36,781 bases of DNA from Bacillota bacterium (GTDB taxonomy: Bacteria; Sysuimicrobiota; Sysuimicrobiia; Sysuimicrobiales; Segetimicrobiaceae): assembly GCA_021324295.1 (NCBI GenBank), contig JAJPJJ010000029.1:1-36781 (forward strand), read 5' to 3'. Shown here one piece after another: positions 1 through 7,838 of this stretch; position 1 is the stretch's first letter; every line of letters begins with the position of its first letter. Both the position numbers and the translations under genes were made by a program. The notes below the pieces were generated by a model that ran no database searches, was not told the origin of the DNA, and saw only the letters and a list, made by a program, of their open reading frames with translations.

Positions 1-1253
1 AGCATCAGCACCGGACACTGCAGCTCCATCACCTCCGTGGGCGTGATCGTGCTGTTGTGCGGGTAGGCTACCGGCGGCCACCCGTCCGCCTCCCGCGTCG
101 CCCCCAGTCCCCCGTGCGGCAGCACGTGCACGACGAACGTGCCGAAGCGCGAGTCCTCGCCCGTGAAGTGGAACGGGAAGATGCCGCCGGCGGCCGCGAT
201 CACCTCGCCCGGCAGCAGCGGGGCCAGCGCGCCGAAGATCAGCGGAGGAATGTGCTTCATCACCTTGGCGCGCGCCTTGACCGGCGCCGGGAAGGTGCAG
301 TTGAGAATCGATCCTTCGGGGGCGGTGACGCGCAGGGGCCGGACTAGACCGTCGTTGTTCGGAATGCGCGAGGCGAGCATGCACTTGATCGGATAGACCG
401 TGGTGGAGTAGGTCATGTTGAATGCGGCATTGATCGCCGCGTGCCGCTGCTGGGGCGAGCTACCTGCGAAATCGAACAGCATCTCGCTGCCGCGGATCTC
501 GATGCGCAGCCGCAGCGTGAACGGTTCGAGGTAGCCGTCGCCAGTCACCTCGTAGGCGCTGACGCCGTCGGGCAGCGCCGCGATCGCCTCGCGCATCGCG
601 TGCTCGGACCGGCTCATGATCTCGGAGGCCAGCTCACGCAGGTCGGTGAGGCCGTAGTCGTCCAGGAACTCCCGGACGCGCCGGATCCCCACGCGGTGCG
701 TCCCGACGATCGCGTTCAAATCGCCCATGACCATCTCCGGCGCACGCGTGTTGGCGGCGATGAACTCGTGGAGGACCTCGACGGGTTTGCCCTCCCGGTA
801 GAAGAAGGTGGGCAGCACGCGGGTGCCTTCCTGGAACACATCGACCGCCTCCAGGTCCCCACGGTGCCCGCCCACGTCCGAAACGTGGGCCACCGTCCCG
901 AGGAACGCCACGAGCCGGCCGCGATGAAACACTGGCGAGACCAGGTTGTAGTCCGGAAGATGAGTGCTGCCGATCCACGGATCGTTGGTCACCAGCACGT
1001 CTCCGGGGCGCAGGGTTTCCTTGGGGAACCTGCGCAGCAGGTGGCGCGTCGTAATGGGCATCATCGTGCAGAACTGGGGAGGGCTCCACTGTGCCTGCGC
1101 CAGGCCGGCCCCGTCCTGGTCCATCATCACGCAGCCGAAGTCGTGACTCTCCCCGACAATCGAGGAGAAGGACGTCCGGATCGTCGCCGTGTCCATCTCG
1201 TCGACGATCGCCACGAGTCGCTGCCACTGGATCTCGAGGGCGATCGGGTCCAT
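1..1253 (-). CDS. hyuB: N-methylhydantoinase B / 5-oxoprolinase-type HyuB subunit (3' end off the window)
   Basis: About 417 residues are visible; the family usually has 500-580, so the C-terminal part lies beyond the left edge. HyuB proteins form the second subunit of ATP-dependent hydantoinases/oxoprolinases that open five-membered lactam or hydantoin rings in the cytoplasm. The N-terminus matches the family: MDPIALEIQWQRL, then FSSIVGESHDFGC, the signature NDPWIGSTHLPD at about residues 90-101 and AHVSDVGG at about 122-129. Further on come INAAFNMTYSTT and GEDSRFGTFV. The ATG at 1253 is chosen because the next upstream in-frame codons offer no start; its ribosome binding site is weak. The partner HyuA is not in the window and may lie to the left. 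The gene is divergent from the epimerase. The exact substrate cannot be told. Confidence 0.9.
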   Translation of the reverse strand, partial: MDPIALEIQWQRLVAIVDEMDTATIRTSFSSIVGESHDFGCVMMDQDGAGLAQAQWSPPQFCTMMPITTRHLLRRFPKETLRPGDVLVTNDPWIGSTHLPDYNLVSPVFHRGRLVAFLGTVAHVSDVGGHRGDLEAVDVFQEGTRVLPTFFYREGKPVEVLHEFIAANTRAPEMVMGDLNAIVGTHRVGIRRVREFLDDYGLTDLRELASEIMSRSEHAMREAIAALPDGVSAYEVTGDGYLEPFTLRLRIEIRGSEMLFDFAGSSPQQRHAAINAAFNMTYSTTVYPIKCMLASRIPNNDGLVRPLRVTAPEGSILNCTFPAPVKARAKVMKHIPPLIFGALAPLLPGEVIAAAGGIFPFHFTGEDSRFGTFVVHVLPHGGLGATREADGWPPVAYPHNSTITPTEVMELQCPVLM

Positions 1254-1274
1254 CGCAGGGGTCGGTTCGCCGTA

Positions 1275-1303
1275 TCGACAATATTTCCTGCCTGTTCTAT
1301 GAT
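1275..1303 (+). promoter_or_regulatory. Sigma-70-type promoter of the epimerase gene
   Basis: TCGACA (1275-1280), a 17-base spacer and TATGAT (1298-1303) match the sigma-70 consensus at 5 of 6 positions in each hexamer. A small inverted repeat, TCTAT-G-ATAGA (1296-1306), overlaps the -10 element and could bind a regulator. Transcription would start near 1310, about 120 bases ahead of the epimerase start. The region is shared with the divergent hyuB gene. Confidence 0.55.
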
Positions 1304-1432
1304 AGACGACATGAAGAGTTGCACCACCGCGCGCCCGTACACCGGTTCTCGGGGCGCGCTGGTACCCGCCGGGCGGCCTGACCCGGGCGGGCCATGCGCC
1401 TCCGGGCCGATCCACCGCAGGGGACGGCAGGG

Positions 1433-2425
1433 ATGATGGTCCTCGTGACCGGGGGCACCGGTTCCGTCGGCATCAACATCGTACGCCGCCTCGCCCAAGC
1501 GGGCCACAGCGTCCTCTGTCTCTCGCGTCGGGCCGCCGAGCCGGACCCGCTGCGGGATGCCTTTCTGAGCGCGGTGCGGGACCGGGTCACCCTCGTCGCG
1601 GGGGACGTCGGCCGCCCCGGGGATCTGGACCGGGTGTGGGAGCGCTACCAGCCGACGCACGTGGTGCACGCGGCGGCGATCACGCCGACGCCAGAGATGG
1701 AGCGTTCGATGGCCCGCACCATCATCGCGGCAAACCTCATGGGCACGGTGAACATCCTCGAGGCCGCATGGCGCGGCGGCGCGCGCCGCGTGGTGTACGT
1801 GAGCTCGGCCGCCGTCTACGGCGAGACCGACGAGGACACGACCATTACGGAGGATGCCCCGCTCAAGGCGCAGGGGCTCTACGGCATCACGAAGGAGGCC
1901 AGCGAGAAGCTGTGCAGCTGCTACGAGGACCTGCACGGCGTTCCTACGGTATCGCTGCGGGTCGGATGGGTGTACGGGCCAATGGAGCGCCCGATGAGCG
2001 GCTCTCGTGAACGGATGTCCCTCGTCTACCACTGCGTCAGGCTCGCCCTGGCGAACGAGGAAATCCGCCTGCTTCACCTGGACCACGTGCGCGACTGGCT
2101 CTACGCCGACGATCTGGCGCGCGCGGTCGCTGCGCTGCTCGTGCTGGACCGCGTGCCACACCGGGTGTACAACTGCGCCGGCCACCGGGGCTATACGCAT
2201 CGCGCGCTCCTGGAAACACTGCAGCGCGTGGTCCCGCTGCGGTACCGTCAGGTGGAAGACCCCGATCGGGCGAATGTTCCGGCGATACTGACCCGCAGGC
2301 GGCGCGGCCCGCTCAGCACCGAGCGACTCCTCGCTGACACTGCGTATCGCCCGCAGACTGACTTGGACGAGGGGCTGCGCATGTACGCGGAGTGGGTGCG
2401 GCAGGCAGGCGCGCAGACCGCGTAG
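1433..2425 (+). CDS. NAD-dependent epimerase/dehydratase (extended SDR)
   Basis: This 330-residue protein of the extended short-chain dehydrogenase family has the nucleotide-binding glycine motif GGTGSVG at residues 7-13. It also has the catalytic Ser of VYVSSAAVYG at about 124 and the Tyr-x-x-x-Lys pair in LYGITK (Tyr150, Lys154). Family members oxidise, epimerise or dehydrate sugar nucleotides or related polyols using NAD(P). The substrate is not readable from sequence. The start is placed at the ATG at 1433 (or 1436), preceded by AGGGGAC with suitable spacing; an ATG at 1394 would add 13 residues ahead of the Rossmann strand that look out of place. It is a single gene between divergent hyuB and the convergent importer operon. 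Confidence 0.85.
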   Translation: MMVLVTGGTGSVGINIVRRLAQAGHSVLCLSRRAAEPDPLRDAFLSAVRDRVTLVAGDVGRPGDLDRVWERYQPTHVVHAAAITPTPEMERSMARTIIAANLMGTVNILEAAWRGGARRVVYVSSAAVYGETDEDTTITEDAPLKAQGLYGITKEASEKLCSCYEDLHGVPTVSLRVGWVYGPMERPMSGSRERMSLVYHCVRLALANEEIRLLHLDHVRDWLYADDLARAVAALLVLDRVPHRVYNCAGHRGYTHRALLETLQRVVPLRYRQVEDPDRANVPAILTRRRRGPLSTERLLADTAYRPQTDLDEGLRMYAEWVRQAGAQTA

Positions 2426-2459
2426 GGACCACGGACGGTTCCGGGGGCTGGCACTCATG

Positions 2460-2476
2460 CCGGCTACCGCAGCCGG
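2460..2476. terminator. Small stem-loop at convergent gene ends
   Basis: CCGGCT and AGCCGG form a perfect 6-bp stem with a 5-base loop. It overlaps the stop codon of the DppC-like permease and lies 35 bases after the epimerase stop. There is no run of T on either side, so it may be a weak terminator or an RNA 3'-end stabiliser. Confidence 0.3.
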
Positions 2477-3360
2477 GGATCGAGCACGTCTCTCAACCAG
2501 TCCCCCACGAAGATAATCCCGAGCACGGTGATCGTGATTGCCAGCCCGGGGAAGGTGGCCAGCCACCACGCCGTCGCCACGTACTGTCGCCCGTCGGCCA
2601 GCATCCCGCCCCAGGTGATCGTCGGAGGTTGCACGCCGAGCCCCAGGAAGGACAGCGCGGATTCGGCGAGTATCGTCGATGCAACCTCGAGCGTCGCGAG
2701 GACGACCACCGACGGAGTAACGTTCGGCAGCAGGTGGCGGACCAGGATCTGGCTGTTGGTTTGGCCGATCGCGCGGGCCGCCAGAACGAACTCGCGCGCG
2801 CCGATTGCAAGCACCTCGGCGCGCACGACCCGGTTGAAGCTCACCCACCCCACGGTACCGAGGACGACGATCAGATTCAGCAGGCTGGGCCCCAGGACGC
2901 CCACGACGGCCAGGGCCAGGATGATGAACGGGATCGAGAGGAATGCGTCGACAAAGCGACTGATGAGCGCGTCCATCGAGCCCCCGTAGTATCCGGCGAG
3001 AAGGCCCGAGGACACGCCGATCGCGCCGGCGATACAGACGGCGGAGACACCGACGACGACCGAGATGCGAGAGCCGTACAGCACGCGCGACAGGATATCC
3101 CGGCCGAGGTTATCGGTACCCAACGGATGCCGCCAGGTCCCCCCGGGAAGCCACGCAGGCGGGATCAGCCTGAGATCGAAGTGGAGCCGGGTGGGATCGG
3201 CCGGGACCAGCAGGGGGGCGGCCACGGCGGCAGCGAGCACCGCGGCCAGCGTAAGACCTCCCAGGATGCCGACGGGGCTGCGCCGCAGGCGCTTCGCAAG
3301 GAACGCCACGCTGCGTCCCTCGTGTCGGAGAGCGCCCGCCTGCAGGGTATCGACGCTCAT
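2464..3360 (-). CDS. DppC/OppC-like ABC transporter permease
   Basis: This 298-residue inner-membrane permease belongs to the peptide/nickel importer class. It has an N-terminal cytoplasmic segment and a first membrane helix at about 30-50 (ILGGLTLAAVLAAAVAAPLL). The conserved periplasmic HPLGTDNLGRDILSRVLYGSR segment that typifies OppC/DppC proteins follows, then further helices. The EAA loop that contacts the ATPase lies near residues 180-210 (ARAIGQTNSQILVRHLLPNV). It starts 3 bases after the stop of the DppB-like gene and is the last gene of the operon SBP-DppB-DppC. No ATPase genes follow; the next gene is convergent. Substrate could be a di- or oligopeptide, a sugar oligomer or a modified amino acid. 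Confidence 0.92.
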   Translation of the reverse strand: MSVDTLQAGALRHEGRSVAFLAKRLRRSPVGILGGLTLAAVLAAAVAAPLLVPADPTRLHFDLRLIPPAWLPGGTWRHPLGTDNLGRDILSRVLYGSRISVVVGVSAVCIAGAIGVSSGLLAGYYGGSMDALISRFVDAFLSIPFIILALAVVGVLGPSLLNLIVVLGTVGWVSFNRVVRAEVLAIGAREFVLAARAIGQTNSQILVRHLLPNVTPSVVVLATLEVASTILAESALSFLGLGVQPPTITWGGMLADGRQYVATAWWLATFPGLAITITVLGIIFVGDWLRDVLDPRLR

Positions 3361-3363
3361 TCC

Positions 3364-4284
3364 CTAGCCGTATCGAATTCGCGGATCGAGGACTGTATAC
3401 AGCAGGTCGATCGCCAGGTTGACGCCGAGCACGATGACCGCGAAGACGAAGACGCCGGCCTGCACGATCGACATATCGCGTGTCAGCACGGCCTTGACCA
3501 TCAACTGCCCCATGCCGGGCCAGGCGAACACCTGCTCCACGACGACGACGCCGCCCATCAGCCAGGCGGATTGGAGACCGAACACGGTCAGCACCGGGAT
3601 CAGTCCGTTGCGCAGCGCATGCCTCGTGAGCACGGTCGGCTCAGCGACGCCCTTGGACCGTGCCGTGGTGATGTAGTCCTGTCGGATCACCTCGAGCATG
3701 CTGCTCCGAATCAGACGCGTCAGCGTAGTAGCGAGACCAACGCCTAGTGTCGCCGCCGGCAGGACGAGGTGGGCCGGGGTGTCCGACCCAGAGACGGGAA
3801 GCCAGCCCAGGACCACGGCGAACACGAGGATGAAGATGATTCCGAGCCAGAAGTTCGGCAACGCCCGGCCAAGGACCGAGGCGGTTGTTGCGACGAGATC
3901 GATCAGGGAGTTGCGTTTGACCGCGCTGATGATGCCGAGGGGCAGCGCCAGGACCCACGCCAGGAGGCCGGCGGCACCTGCGAGCTCCATCGTCTTGGGC
4001 AACCGCTCCACGACGAGCGGCAGCGCAGGCGTTCGATAGCGAAACGAGGTCCCAAAGTCGCCGCGCATGAGGCCCCGGAGAAACTCTGCGTACTGGACGT
4101 AAATGGGACGATCGAACCCGTAGGCGTGTCGCAGCTCGGCGATCTCCTCTGGCGTCAGGAGGTCGACCGGTGCGAGCTGCGCCACGGGGTCGCCCTTGAC
4201 GCGAATGATGAAGAAGATCGTCATCGTGACGAGGAGGAGGACCGGGATCATCTGCAGCAGGCGGCGGGCGAGGTATGTATGCAT
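3364..4284 (-). CDS. DppB/OppB-like ABC transporter permease
   Basis: This 306-residue membrane permease pairs with the DppC-like subunit. The N-terminus MHTYLARRLLQMIPVLLLVTMTIFFI is the typical first helix. The periplasmic DRPIYVQYAEFLRGLMRGDFGTSFRYRTP segment and the EAA loop (MLEVIRQDYITTARSKGV, ending RHALRNGLIP) are present, and the end LLYTVLDPRIRYG is diagnostic. I place the start at ATG 4284, with GGGAG six bases upstream; a GTG at 4299 would add five residues without a ribosome binding site. It is separated from the upstream binding-protein gene by about 150 bases containing a strong stem-loop. Confidence 0.92.
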   Translation of the reverse strand: MHTYLARRLLQMIPVLLLVTMTIFFIIRVKGDPVAQLAPVDLLTPEEIAELRHAYGFDRPIYVQYAEFLRGLMRGDFGTSFRYRTPALPLVVERLPKTMELAGAAGLLAWVLALPLGIISAVKRNSLIDLVATTASVLGRALPNFWLGIIFILVFAVVLGWLPVSGSDTPAHLVLPAATLGVGLATTLTRLIRSSMLEVIRQDYITTARSKGVAEPTVLTRHALRNGLIPVLTVFGLQSAWLMGGVVVVEQVFAWPGMGQLMVKAVLTRDMSIVQAGVFVFAVIVLGVNLAIDLLYTVLDPRIRYG

Positions 4285-4393
4285 GCATGCTCCCGTCACG
4301 CGGCGGGCGTCGTACCGCCTCGTGCCCTGGTAACTCTGGTCGCCGGTCCAGAGACGCTGTGCACGGGCAATGCGGAGGGTCGCGGGCGCCGCA

Positions 4394-4426
4394 CGGGGCA
4401 GGGGGGAGGCTCTCCCCCCTGCCCCG
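4394..4426 (-). terminator. Intercistronic stem-loop between binding protein and permease genes
   Basis: A perfect 15-bp inverted repeat (CGGGGCAGGGGGGAG and its complement CTCCCCCCTGCCCCG) surrounds a 3-base loop, directly after the binding-protein stop at 4435. No T tract follows. Such structures commonly protect the 3' end of the binding-protein message or attenuate read-through, giving more binding protein than permease. That role is inferred. Confidence 0.6.
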
Positions 4427-4434
4427 CGTTGCCA

Positions 4435-5970
4435 CTATTTCATCGTAGCGTTCCCCAGCCAGACGAACCCGTCCGGGGCCGGGGCCCAATCGAGCTTCCT
4501 GCTGGCGCCGACGGTATCCGCCATCTGATAGAGGAAAACCATCGGCCGGTCCTCATCCACGATCTCCTGAATCCTATAATAGAGCTGCTTGCGCTTTTCG
4601 ACGACCATCTCCCGCGCCGCTTGGTTGATGAGCTGATCGAGATCCGGACGGCAGTAGTGGGTGCGCTGGTTGCGTGCGCATGTAAATCCCAGCACGGCGA
4701 TCCAAGGATCGAAGAACGAGTTCCCCAGCGCATCCATGTAGATCTCGCGGTTGCCCCGACCCGCATAGGCTCCGTAGTAGATCTGCTCCCTGAACGTGGA
4801 CGTGTCCAGGACGTGCAGGTCCACCTTCAGCCCCACGTCGCTCAACATGGCCGCGATCGCCTCGCTGATCTCCTTCTGCATCGGCCAGATCGTGGTCGAG
4901 TCGAACGTCAGCGGCTTGCCGGAGTAGCCGGCCTCCCGCAGGAGCGCGCGGGCGCGGTCCGGATTGTAGACATCGGCGTTGTACAACGCGGGATGCCATG
5001 CGAGCGTCGGTGGGGTCACACGCGTCCGCGTGGGGACGCCGCCGCCCGCCAATTTCACGAGTGTGCGACGATCGATCGCGTAATCGATCGCAGCCCGGAT
5101 GCGGGGATCGGCCGTCACCCACCCTGGATCTGTGCGCAGCACGAGCAGCACGGTCTGCGTCGTCAGGAACTTTGCGAGGCGCAGGTTGGGGTTGGTCTGC
5201 ACCCGCTGCCAGTCCTGCGTGGGGACGGAGACCACCAGGTCGACGCCACCGCGCAGCAACTCCGCCACCCGCGTGCTCGGTTCGGGGATGGAGCGGATGA
5301 CCAGCTGATCGACGCCGGGCTTGCCCCTAAAATAATCCGGATTGGCTTGCAGCACCACGCGGTCGTCCTTGCGAAACTCGACGAACTTGTAGGGACCGGT
5401 CCCAACCGGGCGCTGCGCGTATCCCTGCAGCCCGACCTCCTGCATGTACTTCGGCGGGACCACCTGGCACCCCGTGCCGGCCATCTTGCTCAGCATCGCC
5501 GGCTCGGGCGCGGCCGTCGTGACCTCGAGCGTGTAGTCGTCGACGGCCCTCGCCTCCTTGACAAACGTCCACTGGGGATGCACCAGCATCTTTGAGTCCG
5601 CCAGGATGCGGTCGATCGTGAACTTGGCCGCCTGGGCGTTCAACGGCTCTCCATCATGGAACTTCACGCCCTTCCGCAAGTAGAAACGCCAGGTCGTGTT
5701 GTTGACGCGTTCCCAGCGCTCCGCCAGCCACGGGACGAAGCTTCCGGTCTTCCGATCGCGCCAGACCAGACAGTCTCCGATGTTCGAGTGGATCCACGTC
5801 GCGATGATCTCCCAGTCGGTAGGCGGGTCGAAAGAGGTCACGAGCTCCGGGAACGCGACGGTCAAGCGTCTCGCCGGAGCGGCACCGGCGCTCACGTGGC
5901 CTAGCAGTGCCGCAGCGAGGGCCGTCAGAAGCGCACACGCGACGACGTGCGGGAGCCGCCAACCCCTCAT
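4435..5970 (-). CDS. ABC transporter substrate-binding protein, peptide/SBP_bac_5 family
   Basis: This 511-residue secreted binding protein starts with an Arg-containing N-terminus and a hydrophobic signal segment (VACALLTALAAALLGHVSAGA, about residues 10-30). The mature family-5 fold follows: LTVAFPELVTSFDPP, then LVWRDRKTGSFVPWLAERWE and the hallmark WRFYLRKGVKFHDGEPLNA. GTGPYKFVEFRKDD and the C-terminal lobe ending DGFVWLGNATMK complete it. No lipobox cysteine is evident. GAAGG sits just ahead of the ATG at 5970. It is the first gene of the importer operon and is divergent from the M24 protein, which may act on the imported compound. The ligand is unknown. Confidence 0.92.
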   Translation of the reverse strand: MRGWRLPHVVACALLTALAAALLGHVSAGAAPARRLTVAFPELVTSFDPPTDWEIIATWIHSNIGDCLVWRDRKTGSFVPWLAERWERVNNTTWRFYLRKGVKFHDGEPLNAQAAKFTIDRILADSKMLVHPQWTFVKEARAVDDYTLEVTTAAPEPAMLSKMAGTGCQVVPPKYMQEVGLQGYAQRPVGTGPYKFVEFRKDDRVVLQANPDYFRGKPGVDQLVIRSIPEPSTRVAELLRGGVDLVVSVPTQDWQRVQTNPNLRLAKFLTTQTVLLVLRTDPGWVTADPRIRAAIDYAIDRRTLVKLAGGGVPTRTRVTPPTLAWHPALYNADVYNPDRARALLREAGYSGKPLTFDSTTIWPMQKEISEAIAAMLSDVGLKVDLHVLDTSTFREQIYYGAYAGRGNREIYMDALGNSFFDPWIAVLGFTCARNQRTHYCRPDLDQLINQAAREMVVEKRKQLYYRIQEIVDEDRPMVFLYQMADTVGASRKLDWAPAPDGFVWLGNATMK

Positions 5971-6018
5971 CCTTCTAGCCCCCTTCGCCCGCCCGATCGT
6001 CCGGCACCCTCGGGTCGG

Positions 6019-6041
6019 GGCGCAGCATGAATTGTTGCGCC
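6019..6041. promoter_or_regulatory. Palindrome in the divergent importer/M24 intergenic region
   Basis: GGCGCAGCA and TGTTGCGCC form 9-base arms around TGAAT, with one G-T position. It lies between the divergent start codons at 5970 and 6125 and is a candidate operator for coordinated control of the importer and the M24 gene. It could equally form a hairpin in the M24 leader. No clear -35/-10 pair was found beside it. Confidence 0.35.
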
Positions 6042-6124
6042 ACCTTCGACGGTTCGGCAGGAAATCCTTCAGCCCTCAACCGAAGAGAGCGCCGCGTATG
6101 GCGGTGGGGAGGAGGCCGGTGACC

Positions 6125-7291
6125 ATGACCAAAGCCGATCTCAACGAGCGCGATGCGCGCCTGCGGCGCACGCGTGCCGCGCTGGCGCGCCAAGGCCTCG
6201 ATGCGCTGCTCGTGGCTGGAAAGGGCCACTGGTGGACGGGGCGGGGCTACATTCGGTACTTTACCGACTTTCATCTGTGGGGACACGATGGGCTGCTGCT
6301 GTTACCGCTCGATGCCGAGCCGGCGCTCACCCTATCGAGCGCAGCCGTGGCCCAGCGGATCGCCGACAGAGGGTGGGTGACGGATACACGGGGCGACGTC
6401 TATGTTGTGCCACGGATGGCCGATGCCATCACGGAGAGGGGCCTGACCAGAGCTCGCATCGGCATTGCCGGGCTGCGCTTCATTCTCTCGGCCGGCAGCT
6501 ACGCAGAGCTGCGCCGGCTGCTGCCCGATGTGACGTTCGTCGACGCCGACGACATCATCGACCGCATCCGTATGATCAAGAGCCCTCTCGAGATCGCGCA
6601 GGAGTACGAACTCTGGGATATGGCGAAGGCCGCCATGCAGCACTTTGGCGAGCTGGTGCGCCATGCCAGGGGGGTAAGCCAGCGCGACATCGCGGCCGAG
6701 GCGACCAAGCAGCTCTGGGCTTCCGGCGCTCGCGACCTGCTGGTGTTCATCGGCGAATCACCTCGCGCCTCCGATCCGCCCGAGGATGTGCCTTTGCGTT
6801 GCGACGACAAGGTGCGCTTCCATCTTGAGATTTGCGGCCCAAGCGGGCACTGGTGCGAGATCACGATCAACTGTGCCTTCCGGCCGCCCAGCGAGGTGGA
6901 GCGCAGGCTCATGGAGGACGAGCTGCTTGCCTTCGAAGAGGTGCGGAGGGTGGCCAAACCGGGGGCGCGGCTGAGCGATATGGCCGCGACGTTCAACCGT
7001 GTGCTCACGGAGCAGGGCTGGGACCTGGGCGAGCCCACCTCGCACTTTCACTTCCATGGCCAAGGCATGGATACGATCGAGCGCCCGTGGTTCGCTCAAC
7101 AAGCGCCCTGGGGGCAATCACAAGACTGGGTGCTCGAGGCAGGTCTGGTCCTTTCTTACCATCCACGCCGCCACGTCCTTCCCAAGGGGTGCTGGAGCAC
7201 GGGCATCAATGAGGACATCTTGATCACGGACCACGGTGCCGAGCGGCTGAGCATTGATTGGAACCACCGTTGGCGCGCGGTGGGGGGGTAG
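6125..7291 (+). CDS. M24-fold protein (Xaa-Pro peptidase/creatinase family) with altered metal ligands
   Basis: This 388-residue protein has the two-domain creatinase/prolidase layout: an N-terminal domain to about residue 145 (LARQGLDALLVAGKGH, then LPDVTFVDADDIIDRIRMIKSPLEIA) and a C-terminal pita-bread domain. Peptidases of the family use Asp, Asp, His, Glu, Glu as metal ligands. Here the equivalent places read Glu235 (FHLEICGPSGH), Glu245 (WCEITIN), His311 (HFHGQGMD), His346 (VLSYHP) and Glu363 (GINEDILIT). Only the His and last Glu look canonical, so it may be a hydrolase of a non-peptide C-N bond, as creatinase is, or use a different metal site. The start at ATG 6125 follows GGGGAGGAGG with 9-base spacing; an ATG at 6098 is less well placed. 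It is divergent from the peptide-type importer. Confidence 0.8.
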   Translation: MTKADLNERDARLRRTRAALARQGLDALLVAGKGHWWTGRGYIRYFTDFHLWGHDGLLLLPLDAEPALTLSSAAVAQRIADRGWVTDTRGDVYVVPRMADAITERGLTRARIGIAGLRFILSAGSYAELRRLLPDVTFVDADDIIDRIRMIKSPLEIAQEYELWDMAKAAMQHFGELVRHARGVSQRDIAAEATKQLWASGARDLLVFIGESPRASDPPEDVPLRCDDKVRFHLEICGPSGHWCEITINCAFRPPSEVERRLMEDELLAFEEVRRVAKPGARLSDMAATFNRVLTEQGWDLGEPTSHFHFHGQGMDTIERPWFAQQAPWGQSQDWVLEAGLVLSYHPRRHVLPKGCWSTGINEDILITDHGAERLSIDWNHRWRAVGG

Positions 7292-7713
7292 GGGCGCTCA
7301 GCTGCCGCTTGAGTACCCAAGCTCCGACGAGATGGCATCCGCGGTCCGCGCGACGAGCGCGGCCAGGGTAAGGACGCGCCGGGGCGTCATGCGGAACGCG
7401 GGCAGGCTGGCTCACCAGCGCCGCCTTCTGACGCAGGTGGCCGTCACCGCCCCCTTCACGCTGCCCTCGGTCGCCATCACGGTCGCGTTGGGCCTCCTGT
7501 GTGGCCCTGGTGCTGCACCGGCCGTTCCGGGACGGCGCGTGGTACGCTCGTTGCTCCTTCTGCCGTGGGCCTCTGCCAATGCGCTGGAATACGCGGACGG
7601 AAACGGCGCTCGATCCCGGCCGCATCACCGATGCCGCGCGCCGGAACCGGCTGGACGCGCAGGTGCTCATCCTGTACCCTGGTGAGGCCTGCAGCTTCCC
7701 GCCGGGCCCGTGA
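7292..7713 (+). pseudogene. Probable decayed sugar ABC permease (MalF type) remnant
   Basis: No intact gene is present between the M24 gene and msrA. Reading across two frame changes near 7500 and 7540 gives a string typical of MalF-type permease helices: APFTLPSVAITVALGLLC, then ALVLHRPFR, then RRVVRSLLLLPWA. The pieces lie in order but in different frames, and no EAA loop, start or complete membrane domain remains. A short open tail to 7713 (ending in ILYPGEACSFPPGP) is not recognised. The rest of the gap up to 7767 shows nothing I can name. Confidence 0.4.
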
Positions 7714-7775
7714 TCGTTGCGGGTCAGTCCCACAGCGGAGCATCCCTTGCCGGCGGGGCCCGTAGCGCGGATAAT

Positions 7776-7834
7776 GCTCCTAGAGACGGTGATGGAAGGC
7801 CGGATTCCCCACGGAGGGAAACCGTGGAAGGAGC
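7776..7834 (+). promoter_or_regulatory. Structured leader of msrA that can pair with its ribosome binding site
   Basis: GCTCCT (7776-7781) is complementary to AGGAGC (7829-7834), which contains the msrA Shine-Dalgarno sequence. Inside that helix, CCACGG (7809-7814) pairs with CCGTGG (7822-7827), and a weaker GGAA/TTCC hairpin can form beside it. This gives a three-way-junction-like fold. It matches no riboswitch consensus I know; a thermosensor or attenuating fold is possible. Confidence 0.3.
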
Positions 7835-7838
7835 TGCG

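Noticed and set aside
634-2848. Overlapping minus-strand open frames across hyuB and the epimerase
   Set aside because: The hyuB frame itself, open to the left edge, has the family motifs; these others are in different frames and show none.
7776-7834. Known riboswitch ahead of msrA
   Set aside because: Compared from memory with SAM, TPP, FMN, cobalamin and guanidine motifs; none of their conserved cores is present.
7710-7838. Upstream extension of msrA
   Set aside because: MsrA proteins begin just ahead of the GCFWC motif and AAGGAG precedes the ATG at 7839.
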